Origin: Modestobacter roseus | GTDB lineage: Bacteria > Actinomycetota > Actinomycetes > Mycobacteriales > Geodermatophilaceae | Length of the DNA stretch: 64,000 nucleotides | Reading direction: 5' to 3' | Assembly (NCBI RefSeq): GCF_007994135.1 | Contig: NZ_VLKF01000001.1 | Location: forward strand, 2,914,001-2,978,000 | The notes under the pieces: generated by a model | Seen by the model: only the letters and a program-made list of their open reading frames with translations | Told to the model about the DNA's origin: nothing | The model's database searches: none | Program-made: the position numbers and the translations under genes | Shown here: in pieces, positions 39,117 through 51,264 of the stretch | Position numbering within the stretch: the first letter of the stretch is position 1 | Layout: every line of letters starts with the position of its first letter

Positions 39117-39120
<4 letters not shown>
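37843..39120 (-). CDS. Nucleoside ABC importer permease 2 (BmpC/NupQ-like)
   Basis: 425 residues with about ten hydrophobic helices of the branched-chain/sugar type. FAERAGVVNIGLEGMMILGTWGAGWAGY and LRLRSCGENPAAADSLGVPVYRLKYIAVVISGMLAGLGG are characteristic of permeases paired with BMP lipoproteins. The start overlaps the preceding permease stop. The C-terminal 80 residues include two extra hydrophobic segments. Confidence 0.88.
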
Positions 39121-40369
<1,249 letters not shown>

Positions 40370-40373
<4 letters not shown>

Positions 40374-41929
40374 GCCGCACCCACCGAGTGGTCGCCGCGC
40401 GAGGCGCCGGTCATGTGCCCACCGAGTTCCTCCGGGGTGACGCGTCTCGGGTCCAGCGTCGCGACCAGCGCGCCGCGGAGCATCACGTGCAGCGTGTCGG
40501 ACAAGCTGATCAGCTCGTCCAGGTCGGCCGAGACCAGCAGGATCCCCATCCCCTCCGCGCGGGCGTCCTTGAGCAGCTCCCAGATGCCCGCCTGGGCGCC
40601 GACGTCGACCCCGCGGGTCGGGTGGGCGGCGATCAGCAGCCGCGGGTGCGCGCTCATCTCGCGCCCGACGATCAGCTTCTGCTGGTTGCCCCCGGACAGC
40701 GCCACCGCCGCGGTGTCCGGCCCGGGCGCGCGGACGTCGTACTCGCGCATGATCCGGGCGGTGTCCGCGCGGGCGCCCTTGCGGTCGATGAACACGCCCT
40801 TGACCGCCGGCGGCTGGGTCTGGTGTCCCAGGATCCGGTTCTCCCACAGCGGCGCGTCCAGCAGCATCCCCTGCCGGTGCCGGTCCTCGGGGACGAAGCC
40901 GATGCCGCCCTCGCGGCGTCGGCGGGTGCTCCAGTCCGCGATGTCCTCGTCGCCGAGCCGGAGCTCACCGGCTGCCAGGGGCCGCAGGCCCATGATCGCG
41001 TCGACGAGCTCGGCCTGGCCGTTCCCCTCGACGCCGGCGATCCCGACGACCTCCCCCTCGCGCACGGTCAGGGTCACGTCGTCAACGACCGACCGGCCAC
41101 CGGCGACGGCGCTGACGGAGACCCCGCGCATCCGCAGCACGGGGACCTCGCGCACCGTGGACTCCCGGGGCGCGGCGACGGGCAGCTCGGCGCCGACCAT
41201 CAGCTCCGCCAGCTCCTTGGCCGTCGTCGTCCGGGGGTCGGCGGTGCCGACGGTGGTGCCCCGGCGGATGACGGTGATCGCGTCGGCGACCTTGCGCACC
41301 TCGTCGAGCTTGTGCGAGATGAAGATGACGGTGAGGCCCTCGCGCTTGAGCTCGGCGAGGTTGCCGAACAGCTCGTCGACCTCCTGCGGGACCAGCACGG
41401 CGGTCGGCTCGTCGAGGATCAGGGTGGTGGCGCCCCGGTAGAGCACCTTGGCGATCTCCACGCGCTGCCGGTCACCGACGCCGAGGTCCTCGACCAGGCT
41501 GTCGGGGTGCAGGCCCAGGGCGTAGCTGTCGGAGATCTCCTGGATCCGGCGACGGGCCGCCGCGCGGTCCAGCCGGCCGCCCCTGGTCGGCTCGCTGCCG
41601 AGGACGACGTTCTCCAGCACGGTGAAGTTGTCGGCCAGCATGAAGTGCTGGTGGACCATCCCGATGCCCGCGGCGATGGCATCGGCCGGGCTCCGGAAGG
41701 TCGCCGGCTTCCCGTCGAGCAGGATCTCGCCCTCGTCCGGGCGGTGCATGCCGTACAGGGTCTTCATCAGCGTGGACTTGCCCGCGCCGTTCTCCCCCAC
41801 GATGGCGTGCACCTCACCGCGCCGGACGCGCAGCTCGATGTCCTTGTTGGCCACGACGCCGGGGAAGCGCTTGGTGATGCCACGCAGCTCGACCGCCAGT
41901 GGTGCCGACTCGTTCAACGGGGACTCCAT
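40370..41929 (-). CDS. Nucleoside ABC importer ATPase, two nucleotide-binding domains
   Basis: 519 residues. Domain 1 has GENGAGKST, the GDRQRVEIAKVLYRGATTLILDEPTAVL signature/Walker B block and ISHKLDEV. Domain 2 has a degenerate Walker A (GVEGNGQAE), LSGGNQQKLIVGREM and HPTRGVDVGAQ, as in RbsA/BmpA-system ATPases. The ATG at 41929 precedes ESPLNES and the first beta strand; a GTG at 42019 is possible but adds unconserved sequence. It is separated from its lipoprotein gene by a terminator hairpin. Confidence 0.9.
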
Positions 41930-42025
41930 GGTGGGCGCTGGACCGGGACTGGTGACCGGAGGTCTTCCGGTCGTGAGCGCGTCGGACGACGTCCGGTCCG
42001 ACGCGGAGACGGTACACACGGAAAA

Positions 42026-42063
42026 CGGCGGGCCCGGGGGGTGTACCGCCCCCGGGCCCGCCG
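42026..42063 (-). terminator. Intra-operon intrinsic terminator after the BMP lipoprotein gene
   Basis: A perfect 15-base-pair GC stem (arms 42026-42040 and 42049-42063) with an eight-base loop is followed in the minus direction by TTTTC. It lies 27 bases after the lipoprotein stop and about 95 bases before the ATPase start. It should give more lipoprotein than transporter, the usual ratio for binding-protein systems. Confidence 0.8.
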
Positions 42064-42089
42064 CGTCCGTGCTGCTCAGGACGAGCGCG

Positions 42090-43148
42090 TCACGGGATCG
42101 TCGGGACCTCGATCTCGCCGTCGATGATCTGCTGCCGGTAGTCGTCGATCTGGGTCTGGATGTCGTCGATCTGCCCGCCGGAGGTGGACAGCCCCACCCC
42201 GTCGGTCGACAGGTCGTTGACGATGTCCTGGCCGCCGTCGACGGAGCCCTCGGAGAAGTCGGTGATGAACGACTCCACCGCGTTGTCGACCCGCTTCAGC
42301 ATCGACGTCATGATCACCGCCTGCAGCGCCGGGTCACCGACCGTCTCGTACTGGTCGGAGTCGACACCGATCGCGCGGCCACCGGAGGCGGCCGCGGCCT
42401 CGAAGACGCCCTGACCCGAGCCGCCGGCCGCGTGGTAGACGATGTCGGCGCCGGCGTCGAACATGCCCTGGGCGACGATCCGGCCGCGGGCCGGGTCGCC
42501 GAAGCCGGAGAAGTCACCGGCCGGGGAGATGTACTGGGTGTCGATGATGATGTCCGGGTCGACCGCCTGGGCGCCCGCGACGTAGCCCGCCTCGAACTTC
42601 TGGATCAGCGGGTTCTCGACGCCGCCGACGAAGCCGATGTGGCCGGTCTCGGACTTCAGCGCCGCAGCCGCGCCGGCGAGGAAGGACCCCTGCTCCTCGG
42701 CGAAGAGCAGGCCGGTCAGGTTGTCGGCGTCCATCTCGGCCACCGACGAGTCGACGACGGCGAAGGTGGTCTCGGGGTACTCGGCGGCGATGTCGCCGAT
42801 GATCTCGCCGTAGGCGAAGCCCACGCCGATCACCGGGTCGTAGCCCTGCTCGGCCAGCTGGGTGAGCAGCTCGGCGCGGTCGGAGCCGTCGTCGTTGGGC
42901 GACAGCTCCTGCACCTCGCCGCCCATCTCCTCGATGGCGGCCTCGACCCCGGCGTAGGCGGAGTCGTTGAACGACTTGTCGCCCCGACCGCCGGTGTCGT
43001 AGGCCAGACCGACCATGAGCTCGTCGCCGCCGCCGCCACTGGCGCTGCCGCCCGAGTCGCCGTCGGTCTCGTCGCTGGCGCAGGCCGCCAGGGCCATGCT
43101 GCCGGCCAGCAGCAGTGCCGCGGCCTTCATCCCACGCACTCGGCGCAA
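42090..43148 (-). CDS. BMP-family nucleoside-binding lipoprotein
   Basis: 352 residues. A hydrophobic signal ends in the lipobox LAAC (Cys23), followed by a flexible Ser/Gly/Asp linker. DTGGRGDKSFNDSAYAGVE, GVGFAYGE and DSDQYETVGDPALQAVIMTSMLKRVDNAV are the PnrA/BmpA ligand-binding motifs. The start is taken as TTG at 43148 because GAGGAG lies six bases upstream; an in-frame ATG at 43166 contains that site. With the ATPase, permeases, cdd and deoA downstream, nucleosides are the obvious ligand. Confidence 0.9.
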   Translation of the reverse strand: MRRVRGMKAAALLLAGSMALAACASDETDGDSGGSASGGGGDELMVGLAYDTGGRGDKSFNDSAYAGVEAAIEEMGGEVQELSPNDDGSDRAELLTQLAEQGYDPVIGVGFAYGEIIGDIAAEYPETTFAVVDSSVAEMDADNLTGLLFAEEQGSFLAGAAAALKSETGHIGFVGGVENPLIQKFEAGYVAGAQAVDPDIIIDTQYISPAGDFSGFGDPARGRIVAQGMFDAGADIVYHAAGGSGQGVFEAAAASGGRAIGVDSDQYETVGDPALQAVIMTSMLKRVDNAVESFITDFSEGSVDGGQDIVNDLSTDGVGLSTSGGQIDDIQTQIDDYRQQIIDGEIEVPTIP

Positions 43149-43267
43149 GACGGTCTCCTCTCTCATGGGCCCGCCGACCTGGTCGGTGGACCCCGGTGCC
43201 TGGGGGTGTCCGGTGCTCCGTCGCCGCCCTCTGCCCGGGAGCCGGGCGGGACGACGACGCCCCCGGC

Positions 43268-43273
43268 ACGCTA
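43268..43273 (-). promoter_or_regulatory. Candidate -10 for the nucleoside importer operon
   Basis: TAGCGT on the minus strand about 120 bases upstream of the TTG start, in the 270-base divergent region shared with the carboxypeptidase gene. No -35 match is evident. Confidence 0.35.
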
Positions 43274-43323
43274 ACTGCGGGTGGCGCGGGTGCGGCCACC
43301 AGGCGACGGATAGAGATGGGATC

Positions 43324-43339
43324 GTTGCCTACGGGCAAC
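43324..43339. promoter_or_regulatory. Small UACG-loop hairpin or operator in the divergent region
   Basis: GTTGCC-TACG-GGCAAC is a perfect six-base inverted repeat around a C(UACG)G tetraloop. It lies upstream of the nucleoside importer promoter and could be a repressor site or an RNA hairpin. Confidence 0.3.
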
Positions 43340-43405
43340 ACCGGGCACACACCTGCCGGCCGTGGTGAGACGGCGCCCACACCCGGCCCTCGGGCCCGGC
43401 CGGGT

Positions 43406-43411
43406 TAGCGT
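43406..43411 (+). promoter_or_regulatory. -10 box for leaderless carboxypeptidase gene
   Basis: TAGCGT, seven bases before the ATG at 43419. Confidence 0.55.
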
Positions 43412-43418
43412 GCCCGTC

Positions 43419-44897
43419 ATGCGCCACCCGACGCCCCCGGCCCGGTCGCGCGCCGGCGCCGCCGTCCGGTCCGCCGTCGCCTGCACCCTGCTCACCTGCC
43501 TCACGGCCGCTGTCGCGGTGCTCGCCCCCGCCGGTGCCCCCGCCCGCGCCGAGACCGCCCGGCCCACCGTCGACCCGTCCGCCCCCACCCCGAGCACCCC
43601 CTACGCCGCGGGTCCGCCGCAGGGGAGCGCCGCGGACGGCAGCACCGTGGGCGGGGAGGGGCTGGACACCCGCGGGGTGGTCACCGCCGAGGGCGCCCCG
43701 CCGCTGCCGGAGGGCATCGACGCGCGCGGCTGGCTGGTGGCCGACGCGGGCACCGGCCAGGTGCTCGGCGCCCGCGACCCCCACGGCCGCTACTACCCGG
43801 CGAGCGCCCTCAAGACGCTGACCCTGCTGACCCTCGCCCCGCAGCTCGACCCGGGGCAGGTCGTGGTCGGTACGGTGGAGGACGAGGCGATCGAGGGCAG
43901 CCGGGTGGGCCTGGTGCGCGACGGCCAGTACCCCGTCGACCTGCTCTTCCGGGCGCTGGTCATGCAGTCGGGCAACGACGCGGCCAACGCCCTGGCCCGC
44001 GCCGCCGGCGGGGTGCCGCCCACGGTCGCGGCGATGAACGCCACCGCCGCCCGGCTGGGGGCATCGGACACCGTCGTCGGCACGCCGTCCGGGCTCGACG
44101 TCGCCGGCCAGTCGTCCTCGCCCTACGACCTGGCGCTGTTCATGCGCGAGCTGGTCACCGACCCCTACACGCTCGACGTCCTGCAGACCCGGATCGCGCA
44201 GATGCCCCCGGCGCCCGGGTACGAGGGCTTCCAGATCCAGTCGCAGAACGGGCTGATGTGGGACTACCCGGGGACGCTGGGCGGCAAGACCGGCTTCACC
44301 GACGCGGCGCGGCACACCTTCGTGGCCGCCGCCGAGCGTGACGGCCGCCGGCTGGTGGTCAGCCTGATGCAGGCAGAACGCCGCCCGGTGCACGAACAGC
44401 AGCAGGCGGCCCGCCTGCTCGACTGGGGCTTCGCCACCCCGGCCACCGTCGAGGCCCCCGGCCGGCTGGTCGCCCCGGACGAGCCCGAGCCGACCGCGCC
44501 GGCCACCTCGGCCCGGCCCAGCCGGACCGCGACGCCGTCGCCGGCCGCCGCTGCGCCACCGGTCACCGCCGCACCGGCCGCGGCCGAGCAGGACAGCCCG
44601 CTGGTGCCGGCCGCCCTGGCGGTGGCCGCGGTCCTGGTGGTGCTCGCGACCCTGCTGGGCCGCCGCCGGGCCCGTCGCCCGGTCAGCCGCCGGCCGGAGG
44701 CCGGCGACGACGGGTCAGCAGCCGGCTCCCCACCGCACCCACCAGCGCACCGGCCCCCAGCAGCCCGACCGCCGTCCGCACCGGGGACACCACCGGGGAC
44801 ACCACCGTCGGACGACCCGGACGGTCCGGGGGCACCGGGTCCGGGGGCACCGGGTCCGGGGGCACCGGGTCCGGGGGCACCAGGTCCGGAGCGCTGA
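43419..44897 (+). CDS. D-alanyl-D-alanine carboxypeptidase (S11, DacB-like)
   Basis: 492 residues. A signal peptide ends near AGAPARAET (about 44). The penicillin-binding motifs are SALK (129-132), SGN (184-186) and KTG (290-292). A proline/alanine-rich linker leads to a C-terminal helix (VPAALAVAAVLVVLATLLG) and basic residues. The final 70 residues are low-complexity with a GPGAP repeat and overlap the convergent YihY gene by 215 bases. The enzyme trims peptidoglycan pentapeptides at the outer membrane face. The leaderless ATG at 43419 is preferred over an in-frame start at 43362. Confidence 0.9.
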   Translation: MRHPTPPARSRAGAAVRSAVACTLLTCLTAAVAVLAPAGAPARAETARPTVDPSAPTPSTPYAAGPPQGSAADGSTVGGEGLDTRGVVTAEGAPPLPEGIDARGWLVADAGTGQVLGARDPHGRYYPASALKTLTLLTLAPQLDPGQVVVGTVEDEAIEGSRVGLVRDGQYPVDLLFRALVMQSGNDAANALARAAGGVPPTVAAMNATAARLGASDTVVGTPSGLDVAGQSSSPYDLALFMRELVTDPYTLDVLQTRIAQMPPAPGYEGFQIQSQNGLMWDYPGTLGGKTGFTDAARHTFVAAAERDGRRLVVSLMQAERRPVHEQQQAARLLDWGFATPATVEAPGRLVAPDEPEPTAPATSARPSRTATPSPAAAAPPVTAAPAAAEQDSPLVPAALAVAAVLVVLATLLGRRRARRPVSRRPEAGDDGSAAGSPPHPPAHRPPAARPPSAPGTPPGTPPSDDPDGPGAPGPGAPGPGAPGPGAPGPER

Positions 44898-45867
44898 CCC
44901 TCGGCCGCACGTGGCCGGCAGCGATCCGCTCCCGCTCCACGGCCGGGATCGTCGCCGTCCACGCGGCGGTGTAGAAGGCGAACTGGAAGACCAGGTTCAG
45001 CCAGACGATCAGGCCCACGATCCCGCCGAAGGTCTGCGCGGTGACGTTGCCGCTGATGATCGTCAGGTAGATGTTGCCGGCCACCTTGAGCAGTTCGAAG
45101 CCGACCGCCCCGAACACCGCGCCGGGCAGCAGCCGGCGCCAGCCGAACGGGTTGTCGGGCACGCCGCGCAGCAGCCACAGGAAGACCAGGGTGTCCCCGG
45201 CCAGCGCCAGCACGATCGCCACCGCCGCGGTGACCACCCCGACGCCGGGCGCGTCCGCCAGCCCCAGCAGGTCCAGCAGCCACGCCGACGCCGACGTCGC
45301 ACCCGTGGTCAGCCCGACGCTCAGCGCCCCCGCCACCCCGAAGCCCAGCAGCCCGGCGACGTCCTTGACCCGGTCGGCGAGGAACGCCGGCGGGTCGGGT
45401 TGCCCCCGCCAGACGACGTCCATGCCCACCCGGATCCGGTCCATCGCGCGCAGCCCGAGGAGGAGCGCACCCAGCAGCCCGACGACGCCGAAGGTGGTGG
45501 CGCTGTCGATCGCCACCTCCGCCTGGGCGGCGAGGTCGTCGCCGGTCGAGCCGGGCACCGCGTCGCGGATGCCGGAGACGAGCTGTTCCTCCAGCAGCGG
45601 GTTGCCGCGCAGCACCAGGCCGGCGACGGCGGCGACCAGCAGCAGGACGGGGAACAGCGCCAGGAACACGTAGTAGGTGACCCCGGAGGCGAGCAGGTCG
45701 GCCTGCACCCGGTCGAAGTGGCCACCGGCGTGCACCAGGTGGTCCAGCCACCCCCATCGGTCGCGCCCCCGGCGCAGCAGGCGGCGTGCGGCGGCCGCCA
45801 GCCGGGTGAACGGGCCGCCCGGGGCCGGGCCGTCGGCACGGCCGGGTGTCGTCCTGGCCTCGGTCAC
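44683..45867 (-). CDS. YihY/virulence factor BrkB family membrane protein
   Basis: 394 residues with six main hydrophobic helices. DLLASGVTYYVFLALFPVLLLV, WRRLLPGAVFGAVGFELLKV and GGIVGLIVWLNLVFQFAFYTAAWTATIPAVERER are diagnostic. Function is unknown. The C-terminus carries four VPPDP repeats and a last hydrophobic stretch (TAVGLLGAGALVGAVGSRLL), all encoded opposite the end of the carboxypeptidase gene. The GTG at 45867 follows CAGACT by seven bases, so it is probably leaderless. Confidence 0.88.
   Translation of the reverse strand: MTEARTTPGRADGPAPGGPFTRLAAAARRLLRRGRDRWGWLDHLVHAGGHFDRVQADLLASGVTYYVFLALFPVLLLVAAVAGLVLRGNPLLEEQLVSGIRDAVPGSTGDDLAAQAEVAIDSATTFGVVGLLGALLLGLRAMDRIRVGMDVVWRGQPDPPAFLADRVKDVAGLLGFGVAGALSVGLTTGATSASAWLLDLLGLADAPGVGVVTAAVAIVLALAGDTLVFLWLLRGVPDNPFGWRRLLPGAVFGAVGFELLKVAGNIYLTIISGNVTAQTFGGIVGLIVWLNLVFQFAFYTAAWTATIPAVERERIAAGHVRPRVSAPDLVPPDPVPPDPVPPDPVPPDRPGRPTVVSPVVSPVRTAVGLLGAGALVGAVGSRLLTRRRRPPAGG
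44822..44881. repeat. 15-bp minisatellite coding on both strands
   Basis: Four tandem copies of GGGTCCGGGGGCACC (first copy with one change) are translated as GPGAP repeats on the plus strand and VPPDP repeats on the minus strand. A multiple of three keeps both frames when copies are gained or lost. Confidence 0.85.
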
Positions 45868-45874
45868 CGGACCG

Positions 45875-45880
45875 AGTCTG
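45875..45880 (-). promoter_or_regulatory. -10 box for leaderless YihY/BrkB gene
   Basis: CAGACT on the minus strand, seven bases before the GTG at 45867. Confidence 0.5.
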
Positions 45881-45940
45881 CGGTCTGACCGCCTCCCGCG
45901 CGCGTCGGCCGACGGGCCCCGGGGCCGGTCGCGCCGCAGG

Positions 45941-47589
<1,649 letters not shown>

Positions 47590-48714
47590 TCAGGTGTCCG
47601 CAGCCGCGGCCCCGCCGCTGGTCAGGACGGCGTCCAGCGCGCCGAGGAAGACGTCGTCCTCCTCCGGCGTCCCGACGGTCACGCGCAGGCCCTCGCCCGC
47701 GAACGGCCGGGTGATCACCGCGCGCGACTCCAGCGCGGCCGCCACCTCGGCGGTGCGCTCACCCAGCGGCAACCAGACGAAGTTGGCCTGGCTGTCGGCG
47801 ACCGGCAGGCCGCGCTCCCGCAGGGCCGCGGTGAGCCGGGCGCGCTCGGTGACGACGGCGGCGCAGCGCCGCCGCACCTCGTCCTCGCTCGCCAGCGCGG
47901 CGACCGCCGCGGCCTGCGCGAGGCTGGAGACGCTGAAGGGCACGTGAGTGCGGCGGACGGCGTCGGCGACGGCCGGGTCCTCGGCCAGCAGGTAGCCCAC
48001 CCGCAGGCCGGCCAGCCCCCACGCCTTGGAGAACGTGCGCAGCACCGCGACGTTGGGCCGTCCGCGCATCAGCTCCACGCCGTCGGGGACGTCCTCGTCG
48101 GTGACGAACTCGCGGTAGGCCTCGTCGAGCACGACCAGGGCCGTCTCGGGCACCGCATCGAGGAAACGTTCCAGCTCGGCTCGGCGCACCGCCGTCCCGG
48201 TGGGGTTGTTCGGGTTGCAGACGAACACCAGCCGGGTGCTCTCGTCGACCACCGCGGCCAGCGCCTCGAGGTCGTGGGTGTCGGCGGCGCCGCCCGGCGC
48301 GCCGGGCACCAACGGCACCTGCTGGGCGCGGGCACCGGCCACCTGGGCCAGCAGCGGGTACATCTCGAACGACCGCCAGGCGAACGCGATGCCGGTGCCC
48401 GGGTCGCAGTAGGCCTGGGTCAGCTGCTGCAGCACGGTCACCGCGCCGCACCCGGTGGCCACCTGCGCGGGCGCGACGCCGTACCGCTCCGCCAGCGTCG
48501 CGGTGAGCACCGTCGCGCCGTTGTCCGGGTAGCGGTTGGTCTCCCCCGCCGTCGTCGCGATCGCCTCGACGACGGCGGGCAACGGGGGGAAGGCCACCTC
48601 GTTGCTGGCCAGCTTCACCGCGCGCGGGACGCCGATCTCCCGGGCGAGGTCGGCGGGGTTGCGGCCGGGCCGGTAGGCCGGCATCGCTGCGACGGCGGGG
48701 CGTGCGCTGACCAC
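47590..48714 (-). CDS. HisC-like aminotransferase (histidinol-phosphate or aromatic amino acid)
   Basis: 374 residues, fold type I PLP enzyme. KLASNEVAFPPLP, NRYPDNGA, CNPNNPTGTAVRR, VLDEAYREFV and the PLP lysine in RTFSKAWGLAGLRVGY are in order. Actinobacteria usually have a main HisC in the his operon and a second copy (Pat) acting on aromatic amino acids. This gene is away from other his genes and next to trpS, so Pat is a reasonable alternative. The GTG at 48714 has AGGAGG upstream. Confidence 0.85.
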   Translation of the reverse strand: MVSARPAVAAMPAYRPGRNPADLAREIGVPRAVKLASNEVAFPPLPAVVEAIATTAGETNRYPDNGATVLTATLAERYGVAPAQVATGCGAVTVLQQLTQAYCDPGTGIAFAWRSFEMYPLLAQVAGARAQQVPLVPGAPGGAADTHDLEALAAVVDESTRLVFVCNPNNPTGTAVRRAELERFLDAVPETALVVLDEAYREFVTDEDVPDGVELMRGRPNVAVLRTFSKAWGLAGLRVGYLLAEDPAVADAVRRTHVPFSVSSLAQAAAVAALASEDEVRRRCAAVVTERARLTAALRERGLPVADSQANFVWLPLGERTAEVAAALESRAVITRPFAGEGLRVTVGTPEEDDVFLGALDAVLTSGGAAAADT

Positions 48715-48763
48715 GGGCGGGCTCCTCCTGCGCGCGGCGGCCGGACCCCGGCGGGGCGCTGGC

Positions 48764-48769
48764 TAGGCT
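48764..48769 (+). promoter_or_regulatory. -10 box for leaderless galE
   Basis: TAGGCT, six bases before the ATG at 48776, in a 61-base divergent gap. Confidence 0.6.
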
Positions 48770-48775
48770 CGCACC

Positions 48776-49728
<953 letters not shown>

Positions 49729-49732
<4 letters not shown>

Positions 49733-51060
49733 CGGGCCTCGGGCTCCGCGGCCGCGCCCTCGGCGTCCTCGGGCTCGGGCGCGGCGCTGACGCCGATGCG
49801 CGCGATCCGGCGTCCGTCCAGCTCCAGCACGGTGAGGGTGCGCCCCTCGACGTCGGCGACGTCCCCGACCACCGGCAGCCGGCCCAGCGCGGCGAGCAGG
49901 TAGCCGGCGACCGTCTCGTAGGGGCCCTCGGGCAGGTGGAGGCCGGTGGACTCGGCGAAGTCGTCGAGGTTCAGCAGCCCGTCGAGCTCCTGCGGGCCAC
50001 CGGTGGGCTCGGCGTCCTCACCGGCGACGTCGGCGTCGTACTCGTCGTAGATGTCCCCGATGACCTCCTCGATGAGGTCCTCCAGCGTGACGATGCCGTC
50101 GGTGCCGCCGTACTCGTCGACGACGATGGCGAAGTGCCGGTTCTCCCGGCGCATCTCCGACATCGCGTTGAGCACCTTCGCCGTGCCGGGAAGCCGCTTG
50201 ACCTCCCGCGCCAGGTCGGCCACGGTCGCCGCGCGGCCGGCGGGGTGGGTCGGCAGGAAGAGGTCACGGACGTGCACGAAGCCGACGACGTCGTCCTCAC
50301 CCCGGCCGATCACCGGATAGCGCGACCAGCTGGAGTCGGCGACCTGCTTGGCCGCCCGGCTCGCGGTGGTCGAGCCGTCCAGGAAGTGCACCTCGGTGCG
50401 CGGGGTCATCACCTCGCGCACCTCGCGGTCCCCGGCCCGGAACACCTCGTCGATCAGCCGCCGCTCGTCGCTGGACAGCGACTCGTGCGCCGCGACCAGG
50501 TCACGCAGCTCCTCCTGGCTGATCGACTCCCCGCTGACCTTCGGGTCGCCGCCCAGCAGCCGGACGAGCAGGTCGGTGCTCGTCGACAGCAGCCAGATCA
50601 CCGGCCGGAAGAGCTTGGCGATGGCGTTCAGCGGCGCGGCGACGACCAGCGCGAAGCCCTCGGCCCGCTGCAGCGCCAGGCGCTTGGGGGTGAGCTCGCC
50701 GACCACCAGGGACAGGTAGCTGATGGCGATGGTGACCGCGACGAAGGACAGCGGGTCCGCCAGCCCCTCCGAGAGGCCGAACGTGCCCTGCGCCCAGTCG
50801 GCGAGCGGCGCGGACAGCGTGCTGGCGCCGAAGGCGGCGGAGAAGAAGCCGGCCAGGGTGACCCCGACCTGGACGGCGGCGAGGAACCGGTTGGGGTCGG
50901 AGACCAGCTTGCTCAGGGCCTGTCCCCGGCGGCCGGTGTCGGCCAGCGCCCGGACCTGCGAGTCGCGCAGCGAGACCAGGGCGATCTCGGCCCCGGCGAA
51001 GGCGCCGCCGACGAGGACGAAGCCCAGGACCATGACGATGTTGAGCCAGACGTCGCTCAC
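49729..51060 (-). CDS. CNNM/CorC-family protein (DUF21, CBS pair, CorC_HlyC domain)
   Basis: 443 residues. The N-terminal DUF21 domain (about 1-195) has AGAEIALVSLRDSQVRALA and LVVGELTPKRLALQRAE. Two CBS domains (about 210-335) include REVMTPRTEVHFLDG and FAIVVDEYGGTDGIVTLEDLIEEVIGDI, followed by a CorC_HlyC domain and an acidic tail. Relatives are linked to magnesium or cobalt efflux and to flippase-like roles. The GTG start at 51060 has GGAGG upstream. Confidence 0.9.
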
Positions 51061-51219
51061 GAGCGGCGTGTTCCTCCAGATGCGGTGCTCGGCAGGGCTC
51101 TGCCGGCGTCAGCGGACCACGGTAGTGGCCGGACCCGGGGCAGGTCCTCCAGCGGCAACCCGCCCCCCTCCCCCGGGTGTTCCCCACCACGACCCGCTGG
51201 TGACGCTGTGTCCCCGGCT

Positions 51220-51256
51220 ACCCTCGACCGGGTGACCGCCGCGACCCGCTGCTGAG
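51220..51256 (+). other. Leaderless seven-codon uORF ahead of the CAP-domain gene
   Basis: TACCCT (51220-51225) is followed after seven bases by GTG at 51233, which opens an ORF of seven codons (VTAATRC) ending in TGA at 51254-51256. The next ATG, at 51265, is the start of the CAP-domain gene and overlaps no other signal except AGGAC. The 204-base divergent region also serves the CNNM gene. Confidence 0.4.
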
Positions 51257-51264
51257 GACGTGCC

